The notes beneath the pieces were generated by a model that had not been told where the DNA came from, did no database searches, and saw only the letters and a program-made list of their open reading frames with translations. From NCBI GenBank assembly GCA_932294295.1, contig OW028574.1, positions 52,884,797 to 52,948,796 of the forward strand: a stretch of 64,000 nt of DNA, in the 5' to 3' direction. The position numbers were made by a program, and so were the translations under genes. Below, piece by piece: positions 33,330-45,900 of the stretch (positions within the stretch are counted from its first letter, which is position 1; each line of letters begins with the position of its first letter). The stretch comes from Alitta virens (taxonomy: Eukaryota > Annelida > Polychaeta > Phyllodocida > Nereididae).

Positions 33330-33900
33330 ATATTCTAGCAAAAATAATGGAAAAAAAAATTTCAACAAGGAATACTCTGCATATAGTATATTTTAATGAC
33401 CAAAAAGTTACTCTGCATAACATTTTTGGCTGGATATGGAGCAAAAGTCATCAAAATTTACCCTACACAACATTTTTCCAAATATAATTGGTGAACATAA
33501 TGAGTAAAGATCTGCAAAGAAAAAAAAAATACTCTAAGTAACAGTCTTGGCCAAGATAATGTGCGAAAAACGTGCTCAACAAGCACTTCGCATAAATAGT
33601 TGCCAAGATATTGTGCAAATATAATGGACTTCTTTGTCTGCCTTGTGATTAATGACATAGTCTCCAGGCAGACAATAGATTAAGGATGAATGAAAACACT
33701 TGTTTCCATAGAAAAATGCTCCATTGAACAAAACAATCTGGATCAAAGCTGTCATGTGAACTCAATTACAAAATCATAGCAGCATTCCACCCCTTGCCCC
33801 CAGCACTGTTGGTTTAATTGCCACATCCAAGTAGCACTTGCATGTAAGCCTCAGCTGTTCCAAGCAGTATTTGGGCAATATTGTGCAACTGCACTGAGAC
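33330..33900 (+). repeat. Diverged duplicon fragments (match 49,070-49,300 and 40,800-40,890)
   Basis: TTCATATTCTAGCAAAAATA, AAGGAATACTCTGCATATAG, AAAAAGTTACTCTGCATAAC and AATGAGTAAAGATCT match 49,070-49,290. GGATCAAAGCTGTCATGTGA, CTCAATTACAAAATCATAGC and TTGGTTTAATTGCCACATCC match about 40,803-40,890. The two matches are adjacent here but 8 kb apart near block A, so this copy is rearranged. Confidence 0.5.
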
Positions 33901-34254
33901 GACAATCATAAGCAGTTTTTGTTGCCAGATATTATGTACTGGTATTGTACATGATGATAAAGAAGGCCAAGCAAGTTTAATGGTAAATGTTCAAATGAGT
34001 GGTATTTAGGCAAAGGAACTTAAAGAGATGGTGTTTATCTTTATTTCATTCATTGTTTACCTCAAAATCTGTTGTTTCTGACTTAACCAGCAGCACTACA
34101 GATGGGATTACCTGAAAACAAAGGATCAAACTTTAGCTGTATACTTATATGGTTTTTGAGATTATGGATGAAGGGTTTTTAATGAAAGAAGAGACTCAGA
34201 AAAGATCTTGAGATTATAAATTATGTAATTATAATTATAAACCATACAGTGTGG
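33901..34254. other. Non-coding flank of block A
   Basis: Nothing supportable seen. Confidence 0.4.
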
Positions 34255-37200
34255 TTTTATTTGTTTATGAACTTGATTTATTTGTCTTGCATCAGGCAAA
34301 CTGTAGAACATAGCACTATAACAGTTATAGTCTGGTGCTGTATACTTGCAACACATATAATGTAGAAGCTAGAATGTCTGCAAGCTGTCAGTCACCTGGT
34401 TAGCTGTGTCTACAGCAGGCAGTTGTCCCTAACTTAGGGGTCAACGATTTTCAGAGGTGCTAGAAGCCTGCAGATGCAAGATTATTGGAGATCCTGTGAT
34501 AGGAGCCAGGCACACAAGGTCATTTGTTCCATTGGTTATGTACTTGGAGTGTGTAGTTGTATATGACTAAGACAGAACAGGCATGTTAGTTTCATAGGTG
34601 GTACCCATCATTTCCTAACTCTGTAAGTCTGCATATAGCTGGAAATTGGATTTAGTTCTAAAGGAGTTCTGTGCCCTGAGAAATCAACGCTATGAGGGTT
34701 TGCTACATTTACACTATAATATGTGTTTTTACCTTTACCTCCCTTGAGGGTTCTCTTTATTATTTTTGGTGACATTTGTATTCAGTGACTTCATAAAAGC
34801 TTTACTTTGGCATTGAGAAGTCCATCACCAGACTGTGCATTTTGCAGAGCCATGTGTTGACCACTGGAGTTCGAGATCTTACTCAGTGTTACCACCCTTG
34901 CGACGAGGAGGCCCAGGACTTTCAAGGTAGCAAAAAAACTAAGTAGGATAGTATATCAGTTTGCCTTTGTTTTTATTAGTTTATTGACAATTTGGTTAAA
35001 CAAACATGCTCATTCTGAAACACGGGGATTGCTCGCTAGCGTCCGAGATAGAGTCTTAGATCTATCCTCCTGGTCTGTTGTGATCATGTTGTTTATTAAT
35101 GGGGTTATTTTTATATGTGTATATGTCACTTAACAGACAAATAAACTGTCTTGAGTCTTGTATAATGGTCTTGCATTTAGTGTAATCACTATGAAGTCAG
35201 TAAATGGTATAAATAATACAGCAGACAATCTAATTGAGGAAATAATCCATTGAAGCAGACAATGGTCTTTTGCCAGCACCATGCTGCATACAGTGAGCCT
35301 TTACAAAACTTGTGGTGGGTGACAGACCTTTTTGCTCTTCTGCTATCTACTGAGCGAGGTACAGGGAGAGTGACAGTGACAAAGGAGCCTCTCTTTTATG
35401 GTCATGGACTGAATGATGGTGGTGCCGAAAAGCTATGAATGGACACAATTCAGCCACACAGCACAGGACATGGGAGAAGAGTTTGATTTATTACACTCGA
35501 GGACTGGACTGCATGATGGTCATTGATGCACCAGCATCACAAATTCAGCATCAAATGATGCACACATTCTTTGTTTATTGTTACATTATACGTCTTTTGT
35601 ATCTTAATCTTGATTATTAGCATATATAATGGAGCTTTTTCATTGCATGGCTGGTTCTGGTAGTGGAGCAAAGCACTAAAGAAACCATTGAATCTTGTTA
35701 ATCATATAAGCAAGCATATGCTGTAATGGCATTGACCTTGGGCTTCTGTCTATTTAGGTGGCGAGTAACTATGTTATATGGCCAGCAGAAATCCTGGCTC
35801 CTGATTGGCTGAGAGCATGCAATATTACATCATATTGCATGTCTATATTGCATGGCATATAAACAGTAACCCCAAGTTTAGGAAGAAAAAAAAAGTGATA
35901 CTTTCATTAACTTTTGAAAATGACTGTAAGTTGAAATATCATGAGTGATGCTGAGGAACCACAAGAATGAACTTATACATCATTATCGGCAACTAGAACT
36001 GGAACATGGACTGTCTTGATTTGTCCGAGGTAACCAATATCATAGCAAGAAGCAAATATATTCAACAAACAACTTCATGCTCATGCTCCCTTTCATTTCA
36101 AAAAGGTATTGCCATAGAAAAAATGCAGTTCTAGTATTTCTACAAGGTGAGATGTAGGTTTCCACATCGGATATGTGTTGGTCAGCCCAGGATATATGAT
36201 GCCAGCTACTTTCAAAATCTAATTGGACTTCACTCTGGCTTCCCGACCTGCTCAGTAAAGATGCTGCTTTGATCCAACTTGGCGCATTTGCTGTCTGACC
36301 ACTGCATTAAGCTTGCTACTTATTCTCTAACCTGACTCTAGCTCAGTACTGAACTGAAATTTTGGATGTGTAGAACTAATTATTGCCCTGGTGTTGAGTT
36401 AATGTACCATAAAGGATTAAGAAAGTAACTAATAGATACATTTAAAAAGTTGAGATACATTTCATAAGCATTTGTTGATAAAGCAAATAAACAAACATTC
36501 AAACATCAAACAAACATCAAATTTTGATAGGATGAGTTGTATTTTCATTATAGGAATGTTTGTGACACATAGGTTGCCTTTTTGAGAAACCATGTGTGCA
36601 TATTCATAAAATTTGGATTAATGTGTATTGGTCCCCAAGCCTTATCATCTCACCATTAGATCTGTCTCTTGCAGATGCACATGCAATAATATTATATTCA
36701 TTTAGTTGAGAATATAAGAAACTATGCAAATATATTCTTCTGAGCTGAGACAAATGTAACGTGTGACCGAAAAACTAGACTATTTCTTAACCACTAAACC
36801 ACCCTGCTGCTGTATGTATATATATATGTATGTCATTATAGTCATATATTATAGTCATAATGATTCTTAGGATTGTCATTTTAACTGAAATTACGATGCA
36901 TCCCATATAATATTCTCAGACCTTGAGTGCAATGCACATATTTCCATCACTCAGGTAGACAGCAGCTACGCAACTAAAAATCTGTTGTGGACATCAAGTG
37001 TGCTTCTGTTGACTTGACTTGGTGGACCCAATATCCTTGATATCTGAAAGGCTAGCTTGTCAATAATGGTGTCAGACTCTTCTGGAGCCTTGTCAACCCC
37101 AGAACTGCTATTTACCTCTTACTGCACTGAAATGTGACACACCCACTTGCTGAATGCCTGGATTGATTTGGTCAATTTTTATTTCTAAGGTCAAGGTAAC

Positions 37201-37403
37201 CCTTTTTCAAACCCAGAGGAGCTGCAAAGTAGTTCATTGATGATTTGCATAAACTTTCTAAAATCAAAATCTACCATAAATACGTTGTTTGCAATTTTCC
37301 GAAAAGTAATTGCATGCCATAACTGAGAAGCCCAAGCAGAGCAGTGAGTCTGGCGAATCTAGTTAAAAGGGAGACTATTAGAACAAAAATAAATATAAAC
37401 CTA

Positions 37404-38346
37404 CAGGGTGCGGCCTAAAAACTTGCACTGGGCTTCTCCTCTTTCAGGATAGCTCTAGGTTACTCAAATGCTTTGAGGTCTTTTAAAGTTTTGCCACATT
37501 TAGTAAGGGGTATAAGCAATTGGTCATTGTGATATTTTTGATCTTGTAATGTCAGAAAATATCAGTGTCTGAATTATTGAGAGGGTGCATGCTGCAAGGC
37601 TTGTTCTGAGAGACACTGGCATGTCACAGAAGTCAGAATTCTGTCTGCTTGCATGGTGTCTCTAGTTGCAGAAAAGTTTACAAATTAGAGATTTCCCAGT
37701 TAATACACCTCTGAAGCCACCTAAATTTAATATTTGCAGAGAATCATCCTTCAGTTTTTTCTATACATGCATATGTATATTATGGTATTAGTTGATAAGA
37801 AGGTTGGTTTCAGTTTTGATCCAGCAAGGTCATAAAATTAAAACAGAGATATATAGTGGTATTCCAGAGGGACTTTTTGAATCTACAACTAATCTGGAAA
37901 AAAATCACATGATTTTCAGGAAGATGGGCCAGCTAATAATACCGAAAAGACAGAAAATTTATCAGAATCCAAAATTGCTTTTTTCACTTAAAAGGTGTCA
38001 ATGGTCTACCTTCTTATAAAAAATGAATTTATTTGTCCTATTTTTGGTGGCAAAGGTCAACAAAGGTGTCTGTAACACATCTGTATGATCAGTGACATAA
38101 TCTAATGTTTGTATTGCAAAGGCCAAGGTGAAAATAACCCGAAGGTGTGATAAGTGTGCATGTGCTATATTTAGATCCATATTATCAATAATCCCTGATG
38201 AAACAAGAAAATATATTAATGAAGATAATTCAGGACTATAATTACTTTCGTGTGTATGATTGCAGCTGCATGTGATGATTATCAATTGAGATAATAACAG
38301 AAGAGGTAGCAGTAGCTGCTGGTGCAGGTTGTTATGCCGCACCCTG
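37404..38346. mobile_element. TA-flanked MITE, CAGGGTGCGGCC family (copy 2), with empty site in block B
   Basis: 943 bp, flanked by TA at 37,402-37,403 and 38,347-38,348. Terminal repeats are CAGGGTGCGGCC and the complement of CAGGGTGCGGCA. The inside matches 7,796-8,539 in opposite orientation and is about 200 bp longer. Block B shows the site without the element: AAACCTATATCTTTCC around 55,331-55,346, with a single TA. Frames of 75 (plus) and 118 (minus) codons inside have no recognisable domain. The minus frame begins in the terminal repeat, so I do not call them genes. Confidence 0.9.
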
Positions 38347-38833
38347 TATATCATTCCTAATTAAAATGCCAATAATGACCGTTTCAGTTAATAAAATCAG
38401 AGTATGAGTATGGATTTATAATAATAATATTGAACGAAATGGGGCCTGTTCTTTTTTTTGCATGTGTGGATACCTTTTACTTCTGCCTATGTACCTACCG
38501 TCCACTTAATGATTATGTGGACACATAACTTCAATTTTAGTGTGAAGGCTAAAACTGCGAGTTACCTTGTCAAAATATATTTTGCTTATACTTCGATGAC
38601 AACTGTTTTAAAACAATGGCTCACAGATTTTGTATTATTCGCAACAACAAACACAGGAGACACACCATATACCATTAGCTTTGATGCAGTAGAAAGCTAT
38701 GCACCTTTCTCCATATCCTATGTATACTTGGTGACTCACATATAACAAATAACTTGAAACGTTTGCTAATGGCAATGGTGACTTTCCATTTATTGTATTT
38801 GTTGCATCACAAATCAGACTATGGTTTGTCTTA

Positions 38834-38890
38834 AGGGGTGCTCACACTGTCACGGATGGGCATGGCGAGTGAGCAACGATGAAAAAATAA
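38834..38890. repeat. Fragment of the CACGGAT repeat
   Basis: GTGCTCACACTGTCACGGAT and GGGCATGGCGAGTGAGCAAC match the terminal wording of the 10.85-11.51 kb repeat. The segment is absent from block B. Confidence 0.45.
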
Positions 38891-38894
38891 TTTT

Positions 38895-39018
38895 ACACAC
38901 AGGTTGTAATCACAGCTGGCCAACAGTGAAATCAAATGTTTAATCAGGTGTGTAATCAAACTCTAATTGTTTGTTTGCCTAACAGTTATTAAACCAGCTG
39001 GGATTACAACCTGTGTGT
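38895..39018. repeat. Short foldback element, 25-bp arms
   Basis: ACACACAGGTTGTAATCACAG (38,895-38,915) continues to AGCTGG, and 38,994-39,018 is its complement with one mismatch (CACAG against CCCAG). The arms enclose about 74 bp. It lies in a part of block A that block B lacks. Confidence 0.75.
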
Positions 39019-39467
39019 ATTACCTTTTGCAGTTCTTTACATGTGTAACTTTTGACTTCAGAGCTCGCTCACTCAAACACTTCCTTGACGATAGCATAAT
39101 CCTTTTTACTGCTTGTTCCTATCATCATATTGAGGGAACCCTGTGGATTTCACTGGAAGTGAATGAGTGGATTAGAAAATATAAGCACATATTTTAGGGG
39201 AGAACTTACTTTTGTTGAGGTGTTTATATGTAAATGGACTGAGCTTCTGACTGTTAACAGTGAGATAATATGCAAAACAATACCACACTGCATCAGATGG
39301 TGTGCATGAGTGCAATTCACATCTTGCAGAGCTCAATGTTTTGAGGATTTCTGCGGTGAAACTGAACACTGACACTAACCAGACCCAAGTGCTGACATCT
39401 GTGTGACAAATTATTTGAATTATCGGCATCCCTTAGCAATGCTTCATTTTCCCTGCTCACGTTACAT

Positions 39468-41223
39468 GTTCAGCAATGTTGTTTCTTGATTATGTTACAG
39501 TAAGATGGGACGGGAATGGATGCGGGGTAATTCAGTGAGATTATTTTACTCATGAATATCAAATAGCTGCACAAATCAAAGTTAGCATTTGTGCTTTGCT
39601 GCCAAAACCACATGTAATGTAACAGTTACCGTAGGTTCACATAAAGTGCTAGATGTTCATACTAAAATGCCCATGATGACTCATGATCCTATGTGAGGAT
39701 GACTCCGCTTGGGCCCTGAATAGCTAGCTGGTCAACATTGCAATTTTGCATGGCTAGGACAAACTGACAACTAGCAGTGGGAGACCCATCAAATGCATCA
39801 ATGGGAATGTTGTGAGGTATGTTTGTTATGACTGGATACTGAGTGGTTGACTTCAATCTGGCAATGTTATTCATTGGGTACTCCATGTCTTAACAAATGA
39901 TTGCTATTGACCAGTTGTACATTTATATAATATGCCTATCAGTTACAGTTGGAATTGAAATTTAAACTTATTTTCACTTCTAACATGACAATGGATAATC
40001 TTGTTAGGACCCTGTAATCACTGAACCTTGTTACTAATGACAAGGAATAGCTATAGTGACACCACCTGCTCCCTAGTGATAGAAAACTCAGCAGCTGCTA
40101 AGGTATAAGTGATTGACCTTCCTTTGATAGACCAAATGTATGAGTGTCACTCATCAATGCACTTTTAAGCAGAAGAAATGAAAAGCTTATATATCAATCC
40201 TACCAACTGTAAGCAGTCATGCCCACCCGAGAACAAAACACCCAGATAGCATGCTCTTTTGGATGTGCATCATTCCAATGTTGGCCTTCAAAGGAACTTC
40301 CAACCTACAAAAATAAGGTGATATTATTTCATATACTGTCGACGCCAAATATGGTTATAAATTTGGGAACACTATACCGCACTAACCCCATTGGCTACAT
40401 GTTGGCCAGCAGCACCTCACATTAGATTAATTATGGACCAACGTCGTCCTGACCTGGTATGCGCTCTGGGTTTCCTTTAAAAAATGGAAAGCATTTCACC
40501 CACATATTGCTGTGGAAACCACCATTAAAAACAACCACACTATTGTAATGTTACTGACAGGAGAGTGCCCCACTGGGGAATAGGACCTGGGACCTCATGC
40601 ACGGGAAGTGAGAGCGTTGACTATCACACCAGAGAGTCACTCGTTGGTGTGAGGGTAACACCCTGCTTACACCATTACACTATCAAGACCACTGATTACC
40701 TAATAATTAGGTGCTTCATGCAAGTGCATGAAGCCAAATCAAAAGATGGATCAAACCACTTCTGGCATCATGAAAGAATACTTCAGAGTGCAACACAAAC
40801 TTGATCAAAGCTTTCATGAAAACTCAATTGCATAATAATGACAGCATTCTTCCTCTTGACAGAGGCTTTATTGGTTTTGACAAATGTGTCCAACCGACTC
40901 TTGGCTACAAAGATGTTTTCCTTCTGGAATTTCAGCAATGGTGCAAATCTTAAGGCAATTTTGCGAGTTTATAATGACAGGCTTAAGATAATACTTTCAT
41001 ATAATTTTTGCCAAGAGTAATAGTTGGCTTTGGATGATATGCAGTGTTTAGTTTACTCAAAGCAGGTATTCCTCAAACATGTTCAAATATACTACCCTGC
41101 CCTGAAAACAAGTTGTCAGAGGGATGCAAGGAGACATATATGGCTCTTTTGGAAAGTCAGTCGGACTACCTGTAGTGGGTGCTGCATATGACTACCTGTA
41201 GTCATTTTGAGAATTTTCTTTTT
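39468..41223 (+). repeat. 1,756-bp tandem duplication, unit 1
   Basis: Starts GTTCAGCAATGTTGTTTCTT and ends GAGAATTTTCTTTTT. Unit 2 follows directly with exactly the same length. Three substitutions separate the units as read: G/T near 40,409, A/T near 40,713 and G/A near 41,163. That is about 99.8% identity without indels. Block B has one diverged, shorter equivalent (56,317-57,488). The frames of 60-79 codons repeated in both units are not conserved in block B. Confidence 0.95.
40240..40471. mobile_element. ACCCAGATAGCATGC-ended periodic element, unit 1 copy
   Basis: Left end ACCCAGATAGCATGC; right end, reverse-complemented, ACCCAGAGCGCATACCAGG. Inside are CAATGTTGGCC and TGTTGGCCAGC units. 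It is shorter than the block B version at 56,643-56,914, so part of the inside has been lost or replaced. Non-coding. Confidence 0.5.
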
Positions 41224-42979
41224 GTTCAGCAATGTTGTTTCTTGATTATGTTACAGTAAGATGGGACGGGAATGGATGCGGGGTAATTCAGTGAGATTAT
41301 TTTACTCATGAATATCAAATAGCTGCACAAATCAAAGTTAGCATTTGTGCTTTGCTGCCAAAACCACATGTAATGTAACAGTTACCGTAGGTTCACATAA
41401 AGTGCTAGATGTTCATACTAAAATGCCCATGATGACTCATGATCCTATGTGAGGATGACTCCGCTTGGGCCCTGAATAGCTAGCTGGTCAACATTGCAAT
41501 TTTGCATGGCTAGGACAAACTGACAACTAGCAGTGGGAGACCCATCAAATGCATCAATGGGAATGTTGTGAGGTATGTTTGTTATGACTGGATACTGAGT
41601 GGTTGACTTCAATCTGGCAATGTTATTCATTGGGTACTCCATGTCTTAACAAATGATTGCTATTGACCAGTTGTACATTTATATAATATGCCTATCAGTT
41701 ACAGTTGGAATTGAAATTTAAACTTATTTTCACTTCTAACATGACAATGGATAATCTTGTTAGGACCCTGTAATCACTGAACCTTGTTACTAATGACAAG
41801 GAATAGCTATAGTGACACCACCTGCTCCCTAGTGATAGAAAACTCAGCAGCTGCTAAGGTATAAGTGATTGACCTTCCTTTGATAGACCAAATGTATGAG
41901 TGTCACTCATCAATGCACTTTTAAGCAGAAGAAATGAAAAGCTTATATATCAATCCTACCAACTGTAAGCAGTCATGCCCACCCGAGAACAAAACACCCA
42001 GATAGCATGCTCTTTTGGATGTGCATCATTCCAATGTTGGCCTTCAAAGGAACTTCCAACCTACAAAAATAAGGTGATATTATTTCATATACTGTCGACG
42101 CCAAATATGGTTATAAATTTGGGAACACTATACCGCACTAACCCCATTGGCTACATGTTGGCCAGCATCACCTCACATTAGATTAATTATGGACCAACGT
42201 CGTCCTGACCTGGTATGCGCTCTGGGTTTCCTTTAAAAAATGGAAAGCATTTCACCCACATATTGCTGTGGAAACCACCATTAAAAACAACCACACTATT
42301 GTAATGTTACTGACAGGAGAGTGCCCCACTGGGGAATAGGACCTGGGACCTCATGCACGGGAAGTGAGAGCGTTGACTATCACACCAGAGAGTCACTCGT
42401 TGGTGTGAGGGTAACACCCTGCTTACACCATTACACTATCAAGACCACTGATTACCTAATATTTAGGTGCTTCATGCAAGTGCATGAAGCCAAATCAAAA
42501 GATGGATCAAACCACTTCTGGCATCATGAAAGAATACTTCAGAGTGCAACACAAACTTGATCAAAGCTTTCATGAAAACTCAATTGCATAATAATGACAG
42601 CATTCTTCCTCTTGACAGAGGCTTTATTGGTTTTGACAAATGTGTCCAACCGACTCTTGGCTACAAAGATGTTTTCCTTCTGGAATTTCAGCAATGGTGC
42701 AAATCTTAAGGCAATTTTGCGAGTTTATAATGACAGGCTTAAGATAATACTTTCATATAATTTTTGCCAAGAGTAATAGTTGGCTTTGGATGATATGCAG
42801 TGTTTAGTTTACTCAAAGCAGGTATTCCTCAAACATGTTCAAATATACTACCCTGCCCTGAAAACAAGTTGTCAGAGGGATGCAAGGAGACATATATGGC
42901 TCTTTTGGAAAGTCAGTCAGACTACCTGTAGTGGGTGCTGCATATGACTACCTGTAGTCATTTTGAGAATTTTCTTTTT
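41224..42979 (+). repeat. 1,756-bp tandem duplication, unit 2
   Basis: Second unit of the direct repeat, followed by GGAGTGTG where block B has GGAAATG, so the outer right junction is ancestral. A single-base overlap (G) at the internal junction leaves little sign of mechanism. The near-identity fits either a very recent duplication or a false duplication of one locus during assembly. Confidence 0.95.
41996..42227. mobile_element. ACCCAGATAGCATGC-ended periodic element, unit 2 copy
   Basis: The copy of 40,240-40,471 carried along in the tandem duplication, differing by one base (CAGCATCACC instead of CAGCAGCACC). Confidence 0.5.
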
Positions 42980-45900
42980 GGAGTGTGTTAATTAAGCTTA
43001 AAATTTAAGCATGTGGTTTTGACTGATCGTTGAACTTTTTTTGCTGAGTTAGTCTTTATGACCAATAATATGCATAGCAACCATTAAGGCTAAATAAACC
43101 AGATAACAAGCCTCATCGGTTAGACATCAACCAACAAAGGCGAGTGACGACCAACACGACATGATGTAGAGCTGCGACCTAGAAACCTGTCAGATTAGAT
43201 ATATAGTACTGTTACGAATTTGATGTTCAAAAAGATGTTCAATGCAGCCAAATAATGCAATTTACAAGGAATAATTGATTTGAAGAAAAGTGTGATTGTG
43301 TGATTCCATATTCTACTTCAGTAAGGATTACAGAGTGGTTATCATAACACAACTGTGATTAAGACAATTTCTTTGGCTATCAACAGTTTCTTTTAAATCT
43401 AATCTAAATGTGCTTTTACTTAGTAGCAAAAACTCGATCCTGTGTACATTATCTGGAACAAAAAATCTATCCTTGAGACAATAGAAGCACTACATTTTTT
43501 CCAACCTCTAAATAACTATACCAGTCAATATTGTCCTGGTTGTAAAGAAATCAAAAAGGCACAGGACCCAACAGGAAGAGTAGAAACAACAGCATTATCA
43601 GGCTGTCACTCAGCTGCAAATATGGTTAGCACAGTGTCTACAGCTGTTGTTCCTAACTTAAGGTCGAAGATTGGCTGATGCAAGGTTACAAATATAAGAC
43701 TAAGGAGATGAGAAGCAGCAAACAAGGCCATTTATTCTCTTGGCATTATTGGCAGTGTATTAAGAATATGAATAAGACAGCAAAGTATGATTACTCTTCT
43801 ACTTAGCGGCATCACTTCCTAAGCCGCTTAGCATGCATGTTGTAGGAAATTGGATTTTGGTTCAGATTCAGTTGAGATGTGTGCTAGATCTAAGACTAAC
43901 TAAATGAAAAGATGGAATAAAGAAGATAGTGAAAAGAGCTGCATGGAGTAAACATCATCACCTACCGGAATTAATTTTGTAAAATAATGATACAATTTTT
44001 AATTAAATGTTGGTAAATGTTATTTTATGTAAACAACCCTAATGGCTCATAATCAAGGTTAAATGCAAGATTATTTAAAACCGTAACCCCTAAGTCTGCA
44101 TGTTGTAAGAAATTGGATTTTTGTTAGGATTTACTTGAGTTGTGTGCTCCGAGCAATCAATGCAACCATTTTTACAACACTGCTGTATGTTTTTTGTCTC
44201 TCAAGAGACAAGTCTTAACCAGCTAAACTAAAGAGATGTTTACCCAGAAAACAAAACAGAAAATAACAGCCCAGAAGGTAACAGCCCAGTTGAAAGTAAC
44301 TCATCTGCTTCAGTGACTTTGGTTCAATGGATGCGACCTTCATTGGTTTCGTCTGGATTTGCAGACCAAAGATGTCATCCATATCTGGCTATAGCTACTG
44401 GAATTATTTTGGGTGGTCTAACCATAATGTTCCTTTTCTTCAGTTTTTAACAGTACAGACATGACATCTCTGGCTCATTGTTTGCCATTATTCATAATAG
44501 CATTTAAAAAAAAAACTCTAGTAATTATCAGTACAGACGTAGGCTGTAAAATGACTTCATATTATGTGATTGAATAATGTAGGCCTACATGTTCATTATC
44601 ATTTAATGGACAATAATTGAAATTCATAGATTGCTTTTAGCATACTGAAGTCTATTAATTCTGAAAATGTCCAGCAAGCTTTGGCAGGTTGCTTCCATCA
44701 GACTTACACAAAGTTTCCATAAAATTGCCATAAGTGACACATGGCATGATATCTGAGGCTTCTTTATGGTCATCCACAATTTTATCACCATACTTTCAAA
44801 CTTAACAGATTATAAAGCAGTATACAGTAAAACTATTTGAAAACCTCTTCTTCTCTTACTTTCAAAATGTTGTAAAAAGGACATTTTGTAGAACATCCAG
44901 AATGGTAGTTCTTACTACATTTATTGTTAAATACATTTGGCTTTAAATGCGATTAACCATAACTGCAGGCCAAGGATTAGCTTGGCACCAAGCAGTGCTG
45001 GTTAGCAATAATGGGCTAGCTATAGGTAATATAAGTGTAACTAAAGAGCAATTTGTGAGTAATGAAGTGGTCCTTAAACAAGATTCCACTGTCATTTCAA
45101 GATTTCTAAGCCAAAGTGCTTAGAAATTACTTGGAGGCATTTTCGGCAAGTTTCTGTCTAATGTTATGTCACGTACCACCTAATTGTGCAAAACTGCCAT
45201 TCTTCGGAAATAATCAGTGTTCCCTTCTGGTTATATATGACCCCACATTTTGATCTCTAGGCATTGGAAGATTACCATCTCACACAGCTGAAATTGTCTT
45301 TCCCTATCTGCTAGATATTCAATATATTCAAGTATATGCTGACTTTTGGCATAACCTGACATTTAGTTGACAATTAAGCTTTACCCCAACTATTTCAGAA
45401 GAATGTATATTATGTACAAGGGTATGAGTATGAAATGTATGTGTGGATTGAGTTGTTATAACCATAGTTCGTCTATGTTATAACCTATTACGTATCTCGG
45501 TTGGATTTGAAACAACACTGGTGAAATCATTTATATTTACCATTTTATACCAATATCAGCATAGTGTTAATCAATATAAATATAGCCTTGATTTCATAAC
45601 TTAGTTTAATTCCTGATCACTTCTACTAAGTACCCAATTGTGATCAATATTTTTGATGAAATGTTTATTTAGTGCACAAGTAAATATTTGAGAATCACCT
45701 AAATGAGACTGACTGTTCCAACTATGTAATTTGAGAGACTCTAGTTAAAATCCAATTTGTCTTTTTGTACTTTTTGTTTCAATATTCTTATATTACAGCA
45801 TATTGCCCAATTTATGTTGTATCTGCATTGACATAAAGTACCACTAGCAGTCACATTCACCATGGGACCTGTCTGACTGCAAGTTTCCAGTGGCACTTAA

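Noticed and set aside
37792..38354. Frames of 75 and 118 codons inside the CAGGGTGCGGCC element, partly matching a frame at 8,113-8,298
   Set aside because: The similarity is that of the DNA of two MITE copies; one frame starts in the terminal repeat, none has transposase motifs, and the frame is truncated in copy 1.
39689..42776. Frames of 60-79 codons present twice with the same protein sequence
   Set aside because: Duplicated only because the 1,756-bp unit is duplicated; the block B equivalent does not keep the frames open, so there is no sign of protein-level constraint.
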